From assembly GCF_900176565.1 (NCBI RefSeq), contig NZ_FXEH01000005.1:1203384-1267383 (forward strand): a stretch of DNA of 64,000 nt, read 5' to 3'. Origin of the DNA: Thalassobacillus devorans. Its GTDB lineage: Bacteria > Bacillota > Bacilli > Bacillales > Halobacillaceae. The position numbers and the translations under genes are program-made. Under the pieces are notes generated by a model. The model was not told the origin of the DNA. It did no database searches and saw nothing but the letters and a program-made list of their open reading frames with translations. Each line of letters begins with the position of its first letter. Within the stretch, counting starts at the first letter, position 1. This document shows, piece after piece, positions 39,330 through 47,907 of this stretch.

Positions 39330-40190
39330 GTGCCAGGATGGTTGGAAGTGGTAGTAAGGGGTGTATTATTTCTCTTTGTTCTTTTTCTGACAACAAAGAT
39401 ACTAGGAAAGAAACAGTTATCAGAGCTTTCATTTTTTGAATACGTTTCAGGCATCACCATCGGTAGTATTGCGGCGGAAGTCATGATGGGACTGGAAAAT
39501 AATATTTGGCATGGGATCATCGGTGTCGCTATTTTCGCGGTGCTTCCTTTCTTTGTGGAAATCCTGTCGCTCCACAGTAAAACAGTCCGTGATGTGGTGG
39601 AAGGAAAAGGAACCGTATTGATTAAAGATGGCAAAATTCTCGAAGATAATTTAAAAAAAGAGAAGTACACCACGGATGAACTTTTACAGCTGTTAAGGGG
39701 GAGAGACGTATTTAAAGTGGATGAAGTAGAATATGCGGTTCTCGAAGCAGATGGTAAATTAAGCGTTCTGTTGAAGAAAGACAATCGTCCCCTGACAAGA
39801 AAGGACTTAGATTTGCCCAGTATCAATGAAAAGGAGCCCCACACGATCGTTATGGACGGGGAGATTTTTGATGAAAAATTGGCTTCTGCCGGGAAGAACC
39901 GGGCATGGTTGAAAGGTGAGTTAGATAAGCAGAACGTCACAATCGAGAATGTCTTTCTTGGTCAGGTGGACTCCTCCGGCCAGCTGACCATTGATTTATA
40001 CGATGACAAAATCGAGGTACCCACGCCTCAGGATAAGCCGCTCCTCCTGGCTAATATGAAAAAATGCCAGGCGGACCTGGAACTGTTTGCGCTGGCTACC
40101 GACTCAGAGAAAGCAAAGCGTCTATATGCAGCCAATGCCAAGAAGCTGCAGGAGTCGATGGATGTACTGTCCCCGCATTTGAAAGGATAA
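39330..40190 (+). CDS. DUF421-DUF1657 fusion protein (2Duf)
   Basis: A 286-residue inner-membrane protein. Residues 1-80 hold three membrane segments of the DUF421/YetF family, and residues 85-215 the cytoplasmic YetF domain pair (TVLIKDGKILEDNLKK and RAWLKGELDKQNV). The C-terminal 50 residues (about 235-284, LLLANMKKCQADLELFALAT...) are a complete DUF1657 domain. This fusion, called 2Duf, is the component of spoVA2mob most strongly linked to lowered inner-membrane permeability and high spore wet-heat resistance. Start ATG or equivalent at 39330 follows AAGGAGTG. Confidence 0.9.
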   Translation: MPGWLEVVVRGVLFLFVLFLTTKILGKKQLSELSFFEYVSGITIGSIAAEVMMGLENNIWHGIIGVAIFAVLPFFVEILSLHSKTVRDVVEGKGTVLIKDGKILEDNLKKEKYTTDELLQLLRGRDVFKVDEVEYAVLEADGKLSVLLKKDNRPLTRKDLDLPSINEKEPHTIVMDGEIFDEKLASAGKNRAWLKGELDKQNVTIENVFLGQVDSSGQLTIDLYDDKIEVPTPQDKPLLLANMKKCQADLELFALATDSEKAKRLYAANAKKLQESMDVLSPHLKG

Positions 40191-40259
40191 GGAATGCGAC
40201 ATAAACTGCAGCAGTCAGGAAAAGCTAAGCAAAACAGTAGTGAAGGAGATGTTTTTTCA

Positions 40260-41258
40260 ATGGCAGTCGTAAAGCTTACCGCCAGCGAAATTGGAATGTT
40301 GTGGACACAATATGTCCAAAACACGATGACCATCCAATTTTTGAAATATTTTAGTAAAACGGTTGAAGACGATGAAATTAAATCAGTCGTCCAATTTGCG
40401 GAAGAGTTTTCATCTACCGTTATTGAGGATATGCAGGGTATTTTTCAAGAAGAAGAGCTTCTGGTGCCGGATGGTTTCAACGAAAAAGATGTCAATATGG
40501 AAGCTCCCAAATTATTTACTGATGCTTTCATACTGATGTTCCTGAGTAATATGGGAAAAGCAGGTGTCCTGGCCTATGGAGCTTCTTTAAGTGCATCGTC
40601 CCGTGAAGACGTCCGTCAATTGTTTTCCAGGTGCGTTACTGAAACGACAGAACTGTTCAATCGGGCGGTAGATGTTGGTCTGGAAAAAGGGCTCCATGTG
40701 CGGCCTCCACAAGTCGATGTTCCGAGAGAAATCGAGTATGTCGAAGGTAAAAAGTATTTGAGTCCATTTAACAAGCGTTCACTTAATACCATTGAAATCA
40801 GTCATTTGTTCGAAAATATAAAAACCAACATGCTTGGGGAAGCGATATGTGCTGCCTTTGCCCAGACGACAACCTCGAATGAAATCGTAGCCTATATGAA
40901 AAAAGGGGAGGATATATCTTCTAAGCATATCCAGACTTTTTCTCATATATTAGACGGGTCGGAAATTCACCCGCCGATGGCATCCAACGGTTTGATCACC
41001 AATTCTACTACCCAGACCTTTTCTGATCGCCTGATCGTTTTTTTGATGAGCGTGCTCAGTACAACTGGACAGGGGAATTACTCAGCAGCTTCGACGGCAA
41101 GCATGCGTTATGACTTAGTTCTCAACTATCAGCGGCTCTCGGTGGAAGTGGCTCTATATGCAAAAGACGGTTTAGACTTAATGATCAAACATGGATGGTT
41201 AGAAGAGCCTCCCCAAGCTCCCGATCGAAATGAACTTGTCGAGCACTCTTCCAGTTGA
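40260..41258 (+). CDS. DUF3231 protein
   Basis: A 332-residue soluble protein made of two similar halves (about residues 1-165 and 170-325). Each is a four-helix ferritin-like bundle typical of DUF3231: LTASEIGMLWTQYVQNTM in the first and LNTIEISHLFENIKTN in the second. The family is common in spore-forming Bacillaceae and of unknown function. ATG 40260 follows AAGGAGATG; an upstream in-frame start has no comparable site. It lies 69 bp after 2Duf in the same direction and is probably part of that operon. Confidence 0.8.
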   Translation: MAVVKLTASEIGMLWTQYVQNTMTIQFLKYFSKTVEDDEIKSVVQFAEEFSSTVIEDMQGIFQEEELLVPDGFNEKDVNMEAPKLFTDAFILMFLSNMGKAGVLAYGASLSASSREDVRQLFSRCVTETTELFNRAVDVGLEKGLHVRPPQVDVPREIEYVEGKKYLSPFNKRSLNTIEISHLFENIKTNMLGEAICAAFAQTTTSNEIVAYMKKGEDISSKHIQTFSHILDGSEIHPPMASNGLITNSTTQTFSDRLIVFLMSVLSTTGQGNYSAASTASMRYDLVLNYQRLSVEVALYAKDGLDLMIKHGWLEEPPQAPDRNELVEHSSS

Positions 41259-41269
41259 CGGGGTCTGCT

Positions 41270-41740
41270 ATGAGACATTCGCCACTGGAAGTCTTGCTAT
41301 GGAGTATCGCCTTTCCGGGATTTGGGCAATTGCTGAACCGTCAGCTTATTAAAGGTATATTTTTTATTGTCTTAGAAGTATTTGTCAATTTGTATAGTAA
41401 GTTCAACACAGCCATCATCTACAGTTTCCTTGGTGAAATTGATAAAGCTATTGAAGTAACAAACTTTCAATGGCTGATGTTTTATCCTTGTCTTTATATG
41501 TTCACCATCTGGGACGCTTATAAAGATGCCCATGCTGCCGAACCTCCGAAGCTTGCTTTCTTACCATTTGTTTTTTCAGCCTATTTTGTAACGGTAGGGC
41601 TGGTCTATTCAACAAAGTTGAAGCTGTTCGGCGTTTTATTCGGCCCTGTCTGGCTGCCGATACTGTTTGTCATTCCGGGTCTCGTCATAGGTTTTTTATT
41701 ACGAGCGTTACTGCTTCGTGTGACCGCCAAAAGCGGCTAG
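41270..41740 (+). CDS. Membrane protein of unknown function
   Basis: A 156-residue protein with four or five hydrophobic segments. The N-terminal LLWSIAFPGFGQLLNRQLIKG has the look of the short TM2-type motif (PG-GQ...). I do not recognise a named family. ATG 41270 is preferred; TTG 41255 overlapping the DUF3231 stop is possible and neither has a strong ribosome site. Close coupling to DUF3231 suggests it belongs to the end of the spore operon. Confidence 0.65.
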   Translation: MRHSPLEVLLWSIAFPGFGQLLNRQLIKGIFFIVLEVFVNLYSKFNTAIIYSFLGEIDKAIEVTNFQWLMFYPCLYMFTIWDAYKDAHAAEPPKLAFLPFVFSAYFVTVGLVYSTKLKLFGVLFGPVWLPILFVIPGLVIGFLLRALLLRVTAKSG

Positions 41741-41814
41741 GTGGTAACCTATCCATCAATTGCTAGTCCTCCATCATCTTATTCCTTGTATAATAGGAAG
41801 GGGAGGTGGAGGCC

Positions 41815-42618
41815 ATGATTTGGATTATATCTTTGCTGCCGCTGCTTCTGGTTGGCGGCTATATGGCATATAAAAATACACAAGAAGTACAAATCAATAA
41901 AGTGGATGTGAAATCAGATAACACAGCCGCTCCTCTTCATATTTTGCATTTATCCGATCTTCATTTAGAAAATATCTCCATAAGCCCAGCTCAGCTCTAT
42001 GAAAAACTGAAACAGGAACCATATGATATGATCGCATTGACCGGGGATTTTCTTGACCGGAAATGGACGATTCCGAAGCTTGTTCCTTATTTGGAAGTGC
42101 TTAACGATTTGAAGCCAAAATACGGCATTTACGTCGTGTTCGGTAACCACGATTACGTCCTGCGTCCCCACAACTTCAAGCGATTGAAGAAGACCTTGGA
42201 AAATCACCAGTGTAAGGTATTGCAGAATGCCAATGATCAATTAATCATAAACGGCCGCTCTATCAATGTTATCGGTATTGATAATTATAGTACCGGCCAC
42301 AGCGATATTGAGGCTGCCTATCAAGGAATTCATCAGGGCTATAACCTTGTGTTGACTCATGACCCGAACGTTGTACTGGAGATGGATGACTATCACTTTG
42401 ATTATTTATTGTCCGGTCATTTCCATGGCGGACAAATTTTGTATCCTAAAGCCTATCATCTTGTGAAAATGGGAAAGCTTCCACGGATGAATATGATTAA
42501 AGGCCTTCACAATCATAAAGGAAAGTCTTTTTATATCAGTGAAGGACTGGGACAGACCGGCCTGAATATTCGCATAGGAAGCCGACCTGAAGTCACCATG
42601 CACCAAATAGCAGAATAA
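41815..42618 (+). CDS. Metallophosphoesterase (YkoQ-like)
   Basis: A 267-residue calcineurin-like phosphoesterase anchored by one N-terminal membrane helix (residues 1-19). The metal-binding blocks are in order: HLSDLHLE, LTGDFLD, FGNHDYV, LTHDPN and SGHFHGGQ. Substrates of the YkoQ/YaeI group include lipid-linked pyrophosphates, but none can be assigned here. ATG 41815 has GGGAGGT 8 nt upstream. A convergent YkoP-like gene lies beyond the terminator, so the ykoP/ykoQ partners known from B. subtilis are adjacent here too. Confidence 0.85.
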   Translation: MIWIISLLPLLLVGGYMAYKNTQEVQINKVDVKSDNTAAPLHILHLSDLHLENISISPAQLYEKLKQEPYDMIALTGDFLDRKWTIPKLVPYLEVLNDLKPKYGIYVVFGNHDYVLRPHNFKRLKKTLENHQCKVLQNANDQLIINGRSINVIGIDNYSTGHSDIEAAYQGIHQGYNLVLTHDPNVVLEMDDYHFDYLLSGHFHGGQILYPKAYHLVKMGKLPRMNMIKGLHNHKGKSFYISEGLGQTGLNIRIGSRPEVTMHQIAE

Positions 42619-42626
42619 CAATAACT

Positions 42627-42668
42627 AAAAAAGCTAAGGCATTGTCGCTGCATTGCCTTAGCTTTTTT
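42627..42668. terminator. Bidirectional terminator
   Basis: AAAAAAGCTAAGGCA and TGCCTTAGCTTTTTT form a perfect 15-bp stem around a 12-nt loop between convergent genes. Confidence 0.92.
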
Positions 42669-42749
42669 CATTGGCTGAAATACTTTTTGTGTTGCTGCGG
42701 ACCTTCACTTTTAATATTTTGTTCAAACGGGGCAATTGTTATAGGAAAG

Positions 42750-43325
42750 CTAATTTGTGTCTATTTTGTTAAGATACTTGTTTTGCAACTGGTCTTTTGA
42801 GATAAAAATATAGTTAGGCTGGTGGTTTTTCAGGTATCCTAAAGAAGGAGGACGCATACACAAGGTACTGATAGCTATGAAGGATAAAAATTTCATACAG
42901 CGGTATACTGGGTTGGTAATAGGAGCCGTTTCAAACCCCAGCCGGCGACAGCCCTTGTGCAGAGCCGTAATTCCCATGATTCCGGTAACCTCATGCCTAT
43001 GGGTATGTTGGTTCAGATAACTGGCAAGGTCGGGCATCGAATCCCGGACAGTCTTATAAATATGACGCGCTTTGTTAACATCATGGTTTATGGAGCGCAT
43101 TTCATTGATAAGCAGGATATTATGCAAATGTATTTTCAGTACCTTATCATGTTTTTGAATACGGGTACCATCATCGAGCGTTATTCCGCTGCCTTTATAG
43201 GCTGTAATCCGGACACGGAACACATTGTTGATTTTTTTATTATTCCCCGGTATATAGGTCAGCCGGGAGACTCGGTAGTAGAGAGGATCAAATAAAGTCC
43301 AGAGACTCACTAAATATTGTCTCAT
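42750..43325 (-). CDS. YkoP-like protein
   Basis: A 191-residue protein of the YkoP family, known from Bacillus next to ykoQ; the function is unknown. Recognisable pieces are LWTLFDPLYYRVSRLTYI at the N-terminus and the family core VFRVRITAYKGSGITLDDGT...VLKIHLHNILL. The C-terminal part is basic and His-rich. ATG 43325 follows AGGAGG by 8 nt. The 220-bp gap to its right holds no gene. Confidence 0.75.
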   Translation of the reverse strand: MRQYLVSLWTLFDPLYYRVSRLTYIPGNNKKINNVFRVRITAYKGSGITLDDGTRIQKHDKVLKIHLHNILLINEMRSINHDVNKARHIYKTVRDSMPDLASYLNQHTHRHEVTGIMGITALHKGCRRLGFETAPITNPVYRCMKFLSFIAISTLCMRPPSLGYLKNHQPNYIFISKDQLQNKYLNKIDTN

Positions 43326-43545
43326 GGCAAACACCTCCTAAGGTTAATCGCATCCCTTAGTGTTTGGTGTTTCTTTGGTTTTATAGATGGGAAAAATCGG
43401 TTTATAATCAAGTCTTGTGCCATTCGCAGCCAGGTTTTTCTACTGGTTCATAATCCGTTAACAATCGAGTTTTATACTTGTCGATAAGCTAAGTTTTTCA
43501 AATAATGGATTTTGCCATGATACTTCACAATAAAGGAAGAATGTT

Positions 43546-44214
43546 ATGCCATCAGCATGGGTGTTAGGACCGCTAATTATAAAAAGTTCATGGATCATCA
43601 CGATCATCAGTATAATAGCAGGAGGCTTGTTTTACCGCTCCTATTCCCGCTTCAGTCAGGATAAGAAGAAGCGGATGGAAGAGAGTTTGTTTTCCCTGTT
43701 GCTGACATTTATTTTTACGTATTTCTTTGGGAAAATCGTATTTCATTTCTCGTTATTTCTCCAGGATCCTCCGGCTATCCTGGCATACCCGAGTGGGAAA
43801 AATGAGTTTTACTTAGCTGCAGTGCTTACCTTCGCCCATGCCTTGTTCTTATTGCGAAAAAAACAAATGGATGGGCGCGAGCTGTTATTTAGCGGAATGA
43901 TGGTATTTTTGCCGGCACTGTTGTTGAAAAGTTTCCTTGACGCTATGCTGCTTCAAAATGGGATGGAGCTTCCTATAATCGTTAAACTTTTCGTATTAAG
44001 TGTTTTTGTACTGCTGTTTGCTTTTCAGACAGTCGGCAAAAGCCATGTCATTTATTTATGGCTGGCCTGGCTGCTCAGCGAATGGCTGCTTTCATTTATT
44101 GCACCATTCCTGATGTTGTTCGGGGTAATGGTCGCTACGTGGTTTATATTTGCGTTAATGGCTGCAGGACTAATTCTTGAAATTTTGACTAGACGGAAGG
44201 TGGTCATTACATGA
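43546..44214 (+). CDS. Multi-pass membrane protein, possible thiol-redox partner
   Basis: A 222-residue membrane protein with six or seven hydrophobic segments and no cysteine, so it is unlikely to be a thiol exchanger itself. The sequence resembles membrane proteins that precede ccdA in related Bacillaceae, but I cannot name a family. Its stop overlaps the ccdA start (ATGA at 44211-44214), so it is translationally coupled to ccdA. GGAAGAATG-type site before ATG 43546. Confidence 0.7.
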   Translation: MPSAWVLGPLIIKSSWIITIISIIAGGLFYRSYSRFSQDKKKRMEESLFSLLLTFIFTYFFGKIVFHFSLFLQDPPAILAYPSGKNEFYLAAVLTFAHALFLLRKKQMDGRELLFSGMMVFLPALLLKSFLDAMLLQNGMELPIIVKLFVLSVFVLLFAFQTVGKSHVIYLWLAWLLSEWLLSFIAPFLMLFGVMVATWFIFALMAAGLILEILTRRKVVIT

Positions 44215-44948
44215 CTTCAGATGTTACAATTTGGCTCGCTCTCGGTGCAGGGGCGATATCTTTCTTATCCCCATGTACTCTGCCGCTGCTTCCTGCTTAT
44301 TTGTCCTACATAACAGGAATGAGTGTGAAAGAAATACAAAACAAGAAAGATGCTAAAGTACGGACTAATATTTTGTTGCATTCAATATTCTTCCTTATTG
44401 GTGTGTCATCGATCTTTATTGCTTTAGGAATTGGAGCCTCTTATTTAGGAAGCTATATTCAGGGGCTATTGTCCGGCCAGTCCGGTGTTTTGATTCAGCG
44501 GATAGCCGGTGTATTCATCATTTTAATGGGCTTGTTTGTCGGTGGCTGGATCAGTTTCAAATGGCTGATGAAAGACAAACGACTTCGTCATTCACAGAAG
44601 CCGGCTGGTCTGTTAGGAACGACCTTTGTCGGAATGGGATTTGCCGCAGGATGGACCCCATGTATCGGTCCGATCTTCGCTTCGATTCTTGTACTGGCAG
44701 CAACAGACCCGGGGCAGGGGTTACTATACACAATTGCCTACGTACTTGGTTTCGCTATGCCCTTCCTCTTGTTCTCCTTCTTCCTGGGATCGGCTAGATG
44801 GGTTGTCCGCTATAGTGAAAAAATCATGAAGGTCGGCGGTGGGCTGATGATTGTCATGGGGGTATTACTTTATACCGGACAATTAGCACGGCTTTCGAAT
44901 ATTTTGCTTCGGTTAGTACAGGATACGTGGTTAGGGAACTTAGGATAA
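44211..44948 (+). CDS. ccdA: CcdA-type thiol-disulfide membrane transporter
   Basis: A 245-residue membrane protein of the CcdA/DsbD family, which carries electrons from cytoplasmic thioredoxin to exported thiol proteins. Six membrane helices are visible. The two redox Cys are in FLSPCTLPLLPAYLSY (helix 1) and GWTPCIGPIFASILV (helix 4), in the duplicated P-C-x-x-P setting. It lies 18 bp before a membrane-tethered thioredoxin-like protein, its probable electron acceptor. Confidence 0.93.
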   Translation: MTSDVTIWLALGAGAISFLSPCTLPLLPAYLSYITGMSVKEIQNKKDAKVRTNILLHSIFFLIGVSSIFIALGIGASYLGSYIQGLLSGQSGVLIQRIAGVFIILMGLFVGGWISFKWLMKDKRLRHSQKPAGLLGTTFVGMGFAAGWTPCIGPIFASILVLAATDPGQGLLYTIAYVLGFAMPFLLFSFFLGSARWVVRYSEKIMKVGGGLMIVMGVLLYTGQLARLSNILLRLVQDTWLGNLG

Positions 44949-44966
44949 TTTTATTGAGGGAGGACG

Positions 44967-45584
44967 ATGTCAGGCATGAAAAAAGGGATTTTAATCGGAA
45001 TCGTGATAGCTATGCTGGGCTGGGCGGTCTATGATATGCTAGGTGACAAAGGTGACTCAGGAACTTCTGGAGAAAAAGAGCCTCAGATGAGGGTCGCAGG
45101 AGATGGAGAAGGTCCAGAAGGGGACGAAGCTTCCGAAAATGAAGACGTTGCCGGGGGCGAGGTCGGTTTACAAAAAGGTCAGAAAGCACCTGATTTTGAA
45201 CTCCAGACGATGGACGGTGAAACGGTCAAACTTTCCGATTACCGCGGTCAGAAAGTAATGATCAATTTCTGGGCTACCTGGTGTCCGCCGTGCCGGGCGG
45301 AGATGCCGGACATGCAGAAGTTCTATGAGAACGAAGATGTCGAAATTTTGGCCGTGAACCTTACGCAAACGGAAAGCGACGCTAGTGACGTCACAAAATT
45401 TGTCGATGACTTCGGGCTGACCTTCCCGATTCTCATGGATGAGAATATTACGGTTGCCAACCAATATGAAATTAAACCGATTCCAACTTCCTATTTCGTC
45501 GATTCGGAAGGTTACATTCAATATGTAGCTTTGGGAGCGATGAATTACGACTTGATGATTCAACAGTACGAACAGATGGATTGA
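44967..45584 (+). CDS. Membrane-anchored thioredoxin-like protein (TlpA/ResA type)
   Basis: A 205-residue extracytoplasmic thiol-disulfide oxidoreductase. One N-terminal membrane helix (about 5-25) is followed by a very acidic linker (residues 28-65), then a TlpA/ResA fold. The redox site is WCPPC (Cys106, Cys109), and the cis-Pro region is KPIPTSYFVD. It probably reduces apocytochrome c or spore/envelope proteins with electrons from CcdA. ATG 44967 follows GAGGGAGG. The next two genes encode a two-component system in the same direction. Confidence 0.9.
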   Translation: MSGMKKGILIGIVIAMLGWAVYDMLGDKGDSGTSGEKEPQMRVAGDGEGPEGDEASENEDVAGGEVGLQKGQKAPDFELQTMDGETVKLSDYRGQKVMINFWATWCPPCRAEMPDMQKFYENEDVEILAVNLTQTESDASDVTKFVDDFGLTFPILMDENITVANQYEIKPIPTSYFVDSEGYIQYVALGAMNYDLMIQQYEQMD

Positions 45585-45612
45585 TGCCTATCATAAACGA
45601 ATGGTGGTTGAC

Positions 45613-46299
45613 ATGAACGAGAAAATTTTAGTGGTAGAAGACGATCCGATGATCATGAACCTGGTTACCATTTACTTAGAGAAAGCCGGTTATGATGTAG
45701 TAACGGCAGAGGACGGGGAAAAGGCGAAAGACATGTACTTCACCCACGCCCCCTGCCTGATTATATTAGACTTGATGCTTCCCAAGGTTAGCGGGGAAGC
45801 ATTTTGTCGTTGGGTAAGAAAGCAGGATGCAAGAGAAGTTTCCATCATCATATTATCGGCAAAAGCGCGCACAGAAGACAGGATTGCCGGGCTTAAAATG
45901 GGGGCGGATGACTATCTGACCAAGCCATTCAGTCCTGAAGAGCTGGTTGCCCATGTAGAAGCAGTATTGCGCCGCACTGGTCAGCACTGCCAGAAAATCA
46001 CCTATGACGGGTTGAGCATTATGCCGCGGAAAGGGGAAGTTACCCTGAATGGCGAACAGCTGAACCTGACAAATTATGAATTCAACCTGTTATATGTGTT
46101 CATGGAAAATCCTAATATCGTTCTTTCCCGTGAACACCTGCTCAATCATCTGAACCCCTATGATGAAAATGAAAGCTTTGAACGGACGATTGATGTGCAT
46201 GTTAAAAAGCTTCGGAAGAAAATCGAGGACGATCCCACGAAACCAAAACGGCTGATCACTGTAAGAGGAATGGGGTATAAATTTGTGGCAGAAAATTAA
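45613..46299 (+). CDS. OmpR/PhoB-family response regulator
   Basis: A 228-residue DNA-binding response regulator. Receiver domain: acidic pair Glu9/Asp10, phospho-acceptor Asp53 in ILDLMLPKVSG and the conserved Lys in DDYLTKPFSP. The winged-helix output (about residues 130-228) ends TVRGMGYKFV. ATG 45613 is used because GGTGG precedes it; ATG 45601 has no site. It overlaps the kinase gene by 17 bp. Its targets may include the ccdA-redoxin genes just upstream. Confidence 0.92.
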   Translation: MNEKILVVEDDPMIMNLVTIYLEKAGYDVVTAEDGEKAKDMYFTHAPCLIILDLMLPKVSGEAFCRWVRKQDAREVSIIILSAKARTEDRIAGLKMGADDYLTKPFSPEELVAHVEAVLRRTGQHCQKITYDGLSIMPRKGEVTLNGEQLNLTNYEFNLLYVFMENPNIVLSREHLLNHLNPYDENESFERTIDVHVKKLRKKIEDDPTKPKRLITVRGMGYKFVAEN

Positions 46300-47371
46300 A
46301 TCCTGGCGGGAAAAGATGGCCACCCAATTGCTATGGCGACTGACCATCACCAATATCATCATCATTGCCTTATTTATTTTATTAAGCGGTGTTGCTGTCT
46401 ACCAGACTGCCTGCTTTCTGGTGGGAAGGATTACGGATGTCGGTATGGCTCGCCAGTTAAGTTTCAATTCCACGCTGTTTCAATATTTATGGATTTTTAG
46501 TCTGATTGCTATTGTCAGTGGGAGTGTCGTTCATTACTTTATGATGAAGCAAATGATGCAGCCGATCACCGAACTTACTGAGTCGATGAAACGGTTGAAA
46601 CAGGGGAGCTATCCAGCTGTACTGGAGACGAAAAACAAAGATGAAATCGGACAGCTAGTCGAACATTTTAATGAAATGAATCTGCTGCTTCGTGAAAATG
46701 AACAAAAGCGTAATAAGATGTTGACGGATATGGCTCATGAATTACGTACTCCGCTAGCGAATATCAACGGCTACCTGGAAGGGTTGAGCAAAGGCGTCAT
46801 TGAAGGGTCGCCGGAACTTTATCATTCCCTGCATCAGGAGGCGAAGCGGATTACCGCCATGATGCAACAGCTGCACGAAGTGAAAGAATGGGACAGTCTC
46901 GGCGGACAGTCCTACCCGGAAAGAGAAATGGTGGAAATCAGCGATTTAGCTGCTAATTGTGTCCAGTTATTTCAATGGGAGCTGGACAATCAAAAGGTTA
47001 AAGTAGTTACCGAAGTGGAGGAAAGCCGGTTATTCGTTCACCGGGAAGGCATCCAGCAGGTACTCACCAACCTTTTTCAGAATGCCATCCAGTACTACGA
47101 GGGCGAAGAGCCGATCACAATTACAGGTAAACAGACGGAAACAGCCTATCAGCTCTCTGTTGCAGGGCCTGGCTCTTACATTTCAGAAACGGAAAAAACA
47201 AAGATCTTTGAACGCTTCTACCGTATCGATCCGTCGAGAAGCAGGGAAACAGGCGGAAGTGGACTGGGACTTGCGATCAGCAAAGAAATTATCGAGCAGC
47301 ATAATGGAAGTGTCCAGTTAGATACAGATGGTTATCATCATACCTTTACCTTCACACTCCCGCTTCCATGA
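46283..47371 (+). CDS. Sensor histidine kinase with altered G1 box
   Basis: A 362-residue HK with two membrane helices (about 22-45 and 68-88), a very short extracytoplasmic loop and a HAMP domain. The DHp helix carries His152 in DMAHELRTPLANI, and the ATPase domain has N box NLFQNAIQYY and G2 GGSGLGLAISKE. The G1 box reads VAGPGSYI, where most kinases have V-x-D/N-x-G-x-x-I, so the nucleotide-contacting Asp is replaced by Gly. A lone Cys44 sits at the end of helix 1. TTG 46283 starts inside the regulator gene. Confidence 0.9.
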   Translation: MWQKIKSWREKMATQLLWRLTITNIIIIALFILLSGVAVYQTACFLVGRITDVGMARQLSFNSTLFQYLWIFSLIAIVSGSVVHYFMMKQMMQPITELTESMKRLKQGSYPAVLETKNKDEIGQLVEHFNEMNLLLRENEQKRNKMLTDMAHELRTPLANINGYLEGLSKGVIEGSPELYHSLHQEAKRITAMMQQLHEVKEWDSLGGQSYPEREMVEISDLAANCVQLFQWELDNQKVKVVTEVEESRLFVHREGIQQVLTNLFQNAIQYYEGEEPITITGKQTETAYQLSVAGPGSYISETEKTKIFERFYRIDPSRSRETGGSGLGLAISKEIIEQHNGSVQLDTDGYHHTFTFTLPLP

Positions 47372-47482
47372 CGAATTCAAGGATAAAACGTCAATTTTTG
47401 GCAGTCTGTGAAATTAGCTTTACCCTGCTGTTAGAATTATATATAATAAGAACAAACGTTCGGAATGACGGGAGGGTGCATG

Positions 47483-47824
47483 ATGGATAAGCATAATAAA
47501 GACCGAGGAACCATTAAGTGGACATCGTTGATGCTGCCGGAGCATGTCCAATTAGTGAAAGAGCTTTGGAAAGAAGATGAACGTGTGGAAAAAGGCATCA
47601 TTGATGAACAAAAAGCTGTAGAAATCGATTTTTTACTGCAGCGGGCCCTGAATGACAATTTGACCGTGGAGATCATTTTTCATAATGGGTTTGAACATGA
47701 ACGGCGCTATGGGAAAATCAATTCGATCTGTTCCATGAGAAAAGAGCTTCATGGTACAGAGGAAGCCACGAAGCATACGTTTACACTGCCTTTAAATGAC
47801 ATCGTCGATATTACCATCCTGTAA
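47483..47824 (+). CDS. YolD-like protein
   Basis: A 113-residue protein of the YolD-like family (GTIKWTSLMLPEHVQLVKELW...VEIIFHNGFEHERRYGKI...NDIVDITIL). The family is often next to a UvrX/DinB-type DNA polymerase in Bacilli, but no polymerase gene is here, so it is an orphan copy. ATG 47483 (or 47480) follows GGAGGG. The role is unknown; phage or plasmid origins are common for relatives. Confidence 0.8.
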   Translation: MDKHNKDRGTIKWTSLMLPEHVQLVKELWKEDERVEKGIIDEQKAVEIDFLLQRALNDNLTVEIIFHNGFEHERRYGKINSICSMRKELHGTEEATKHTFTLPLNDIVDITIL

Positions 47825-47907
47825 ACACCTGAATGAAAAGGAAAATAATTGAAATATCCAACAACTTATATTAAGCTGGTTGTAACAGTGTATTAAAGGG
47901 GATTGTA

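Noticed and set aside
39308-39940. Open frame of 210 codons opposite the DUF421-DUF1657 gene
   Set aside because: Antisense to a gene with well-supported domains and operon context; Ser-rich translation without domain features.
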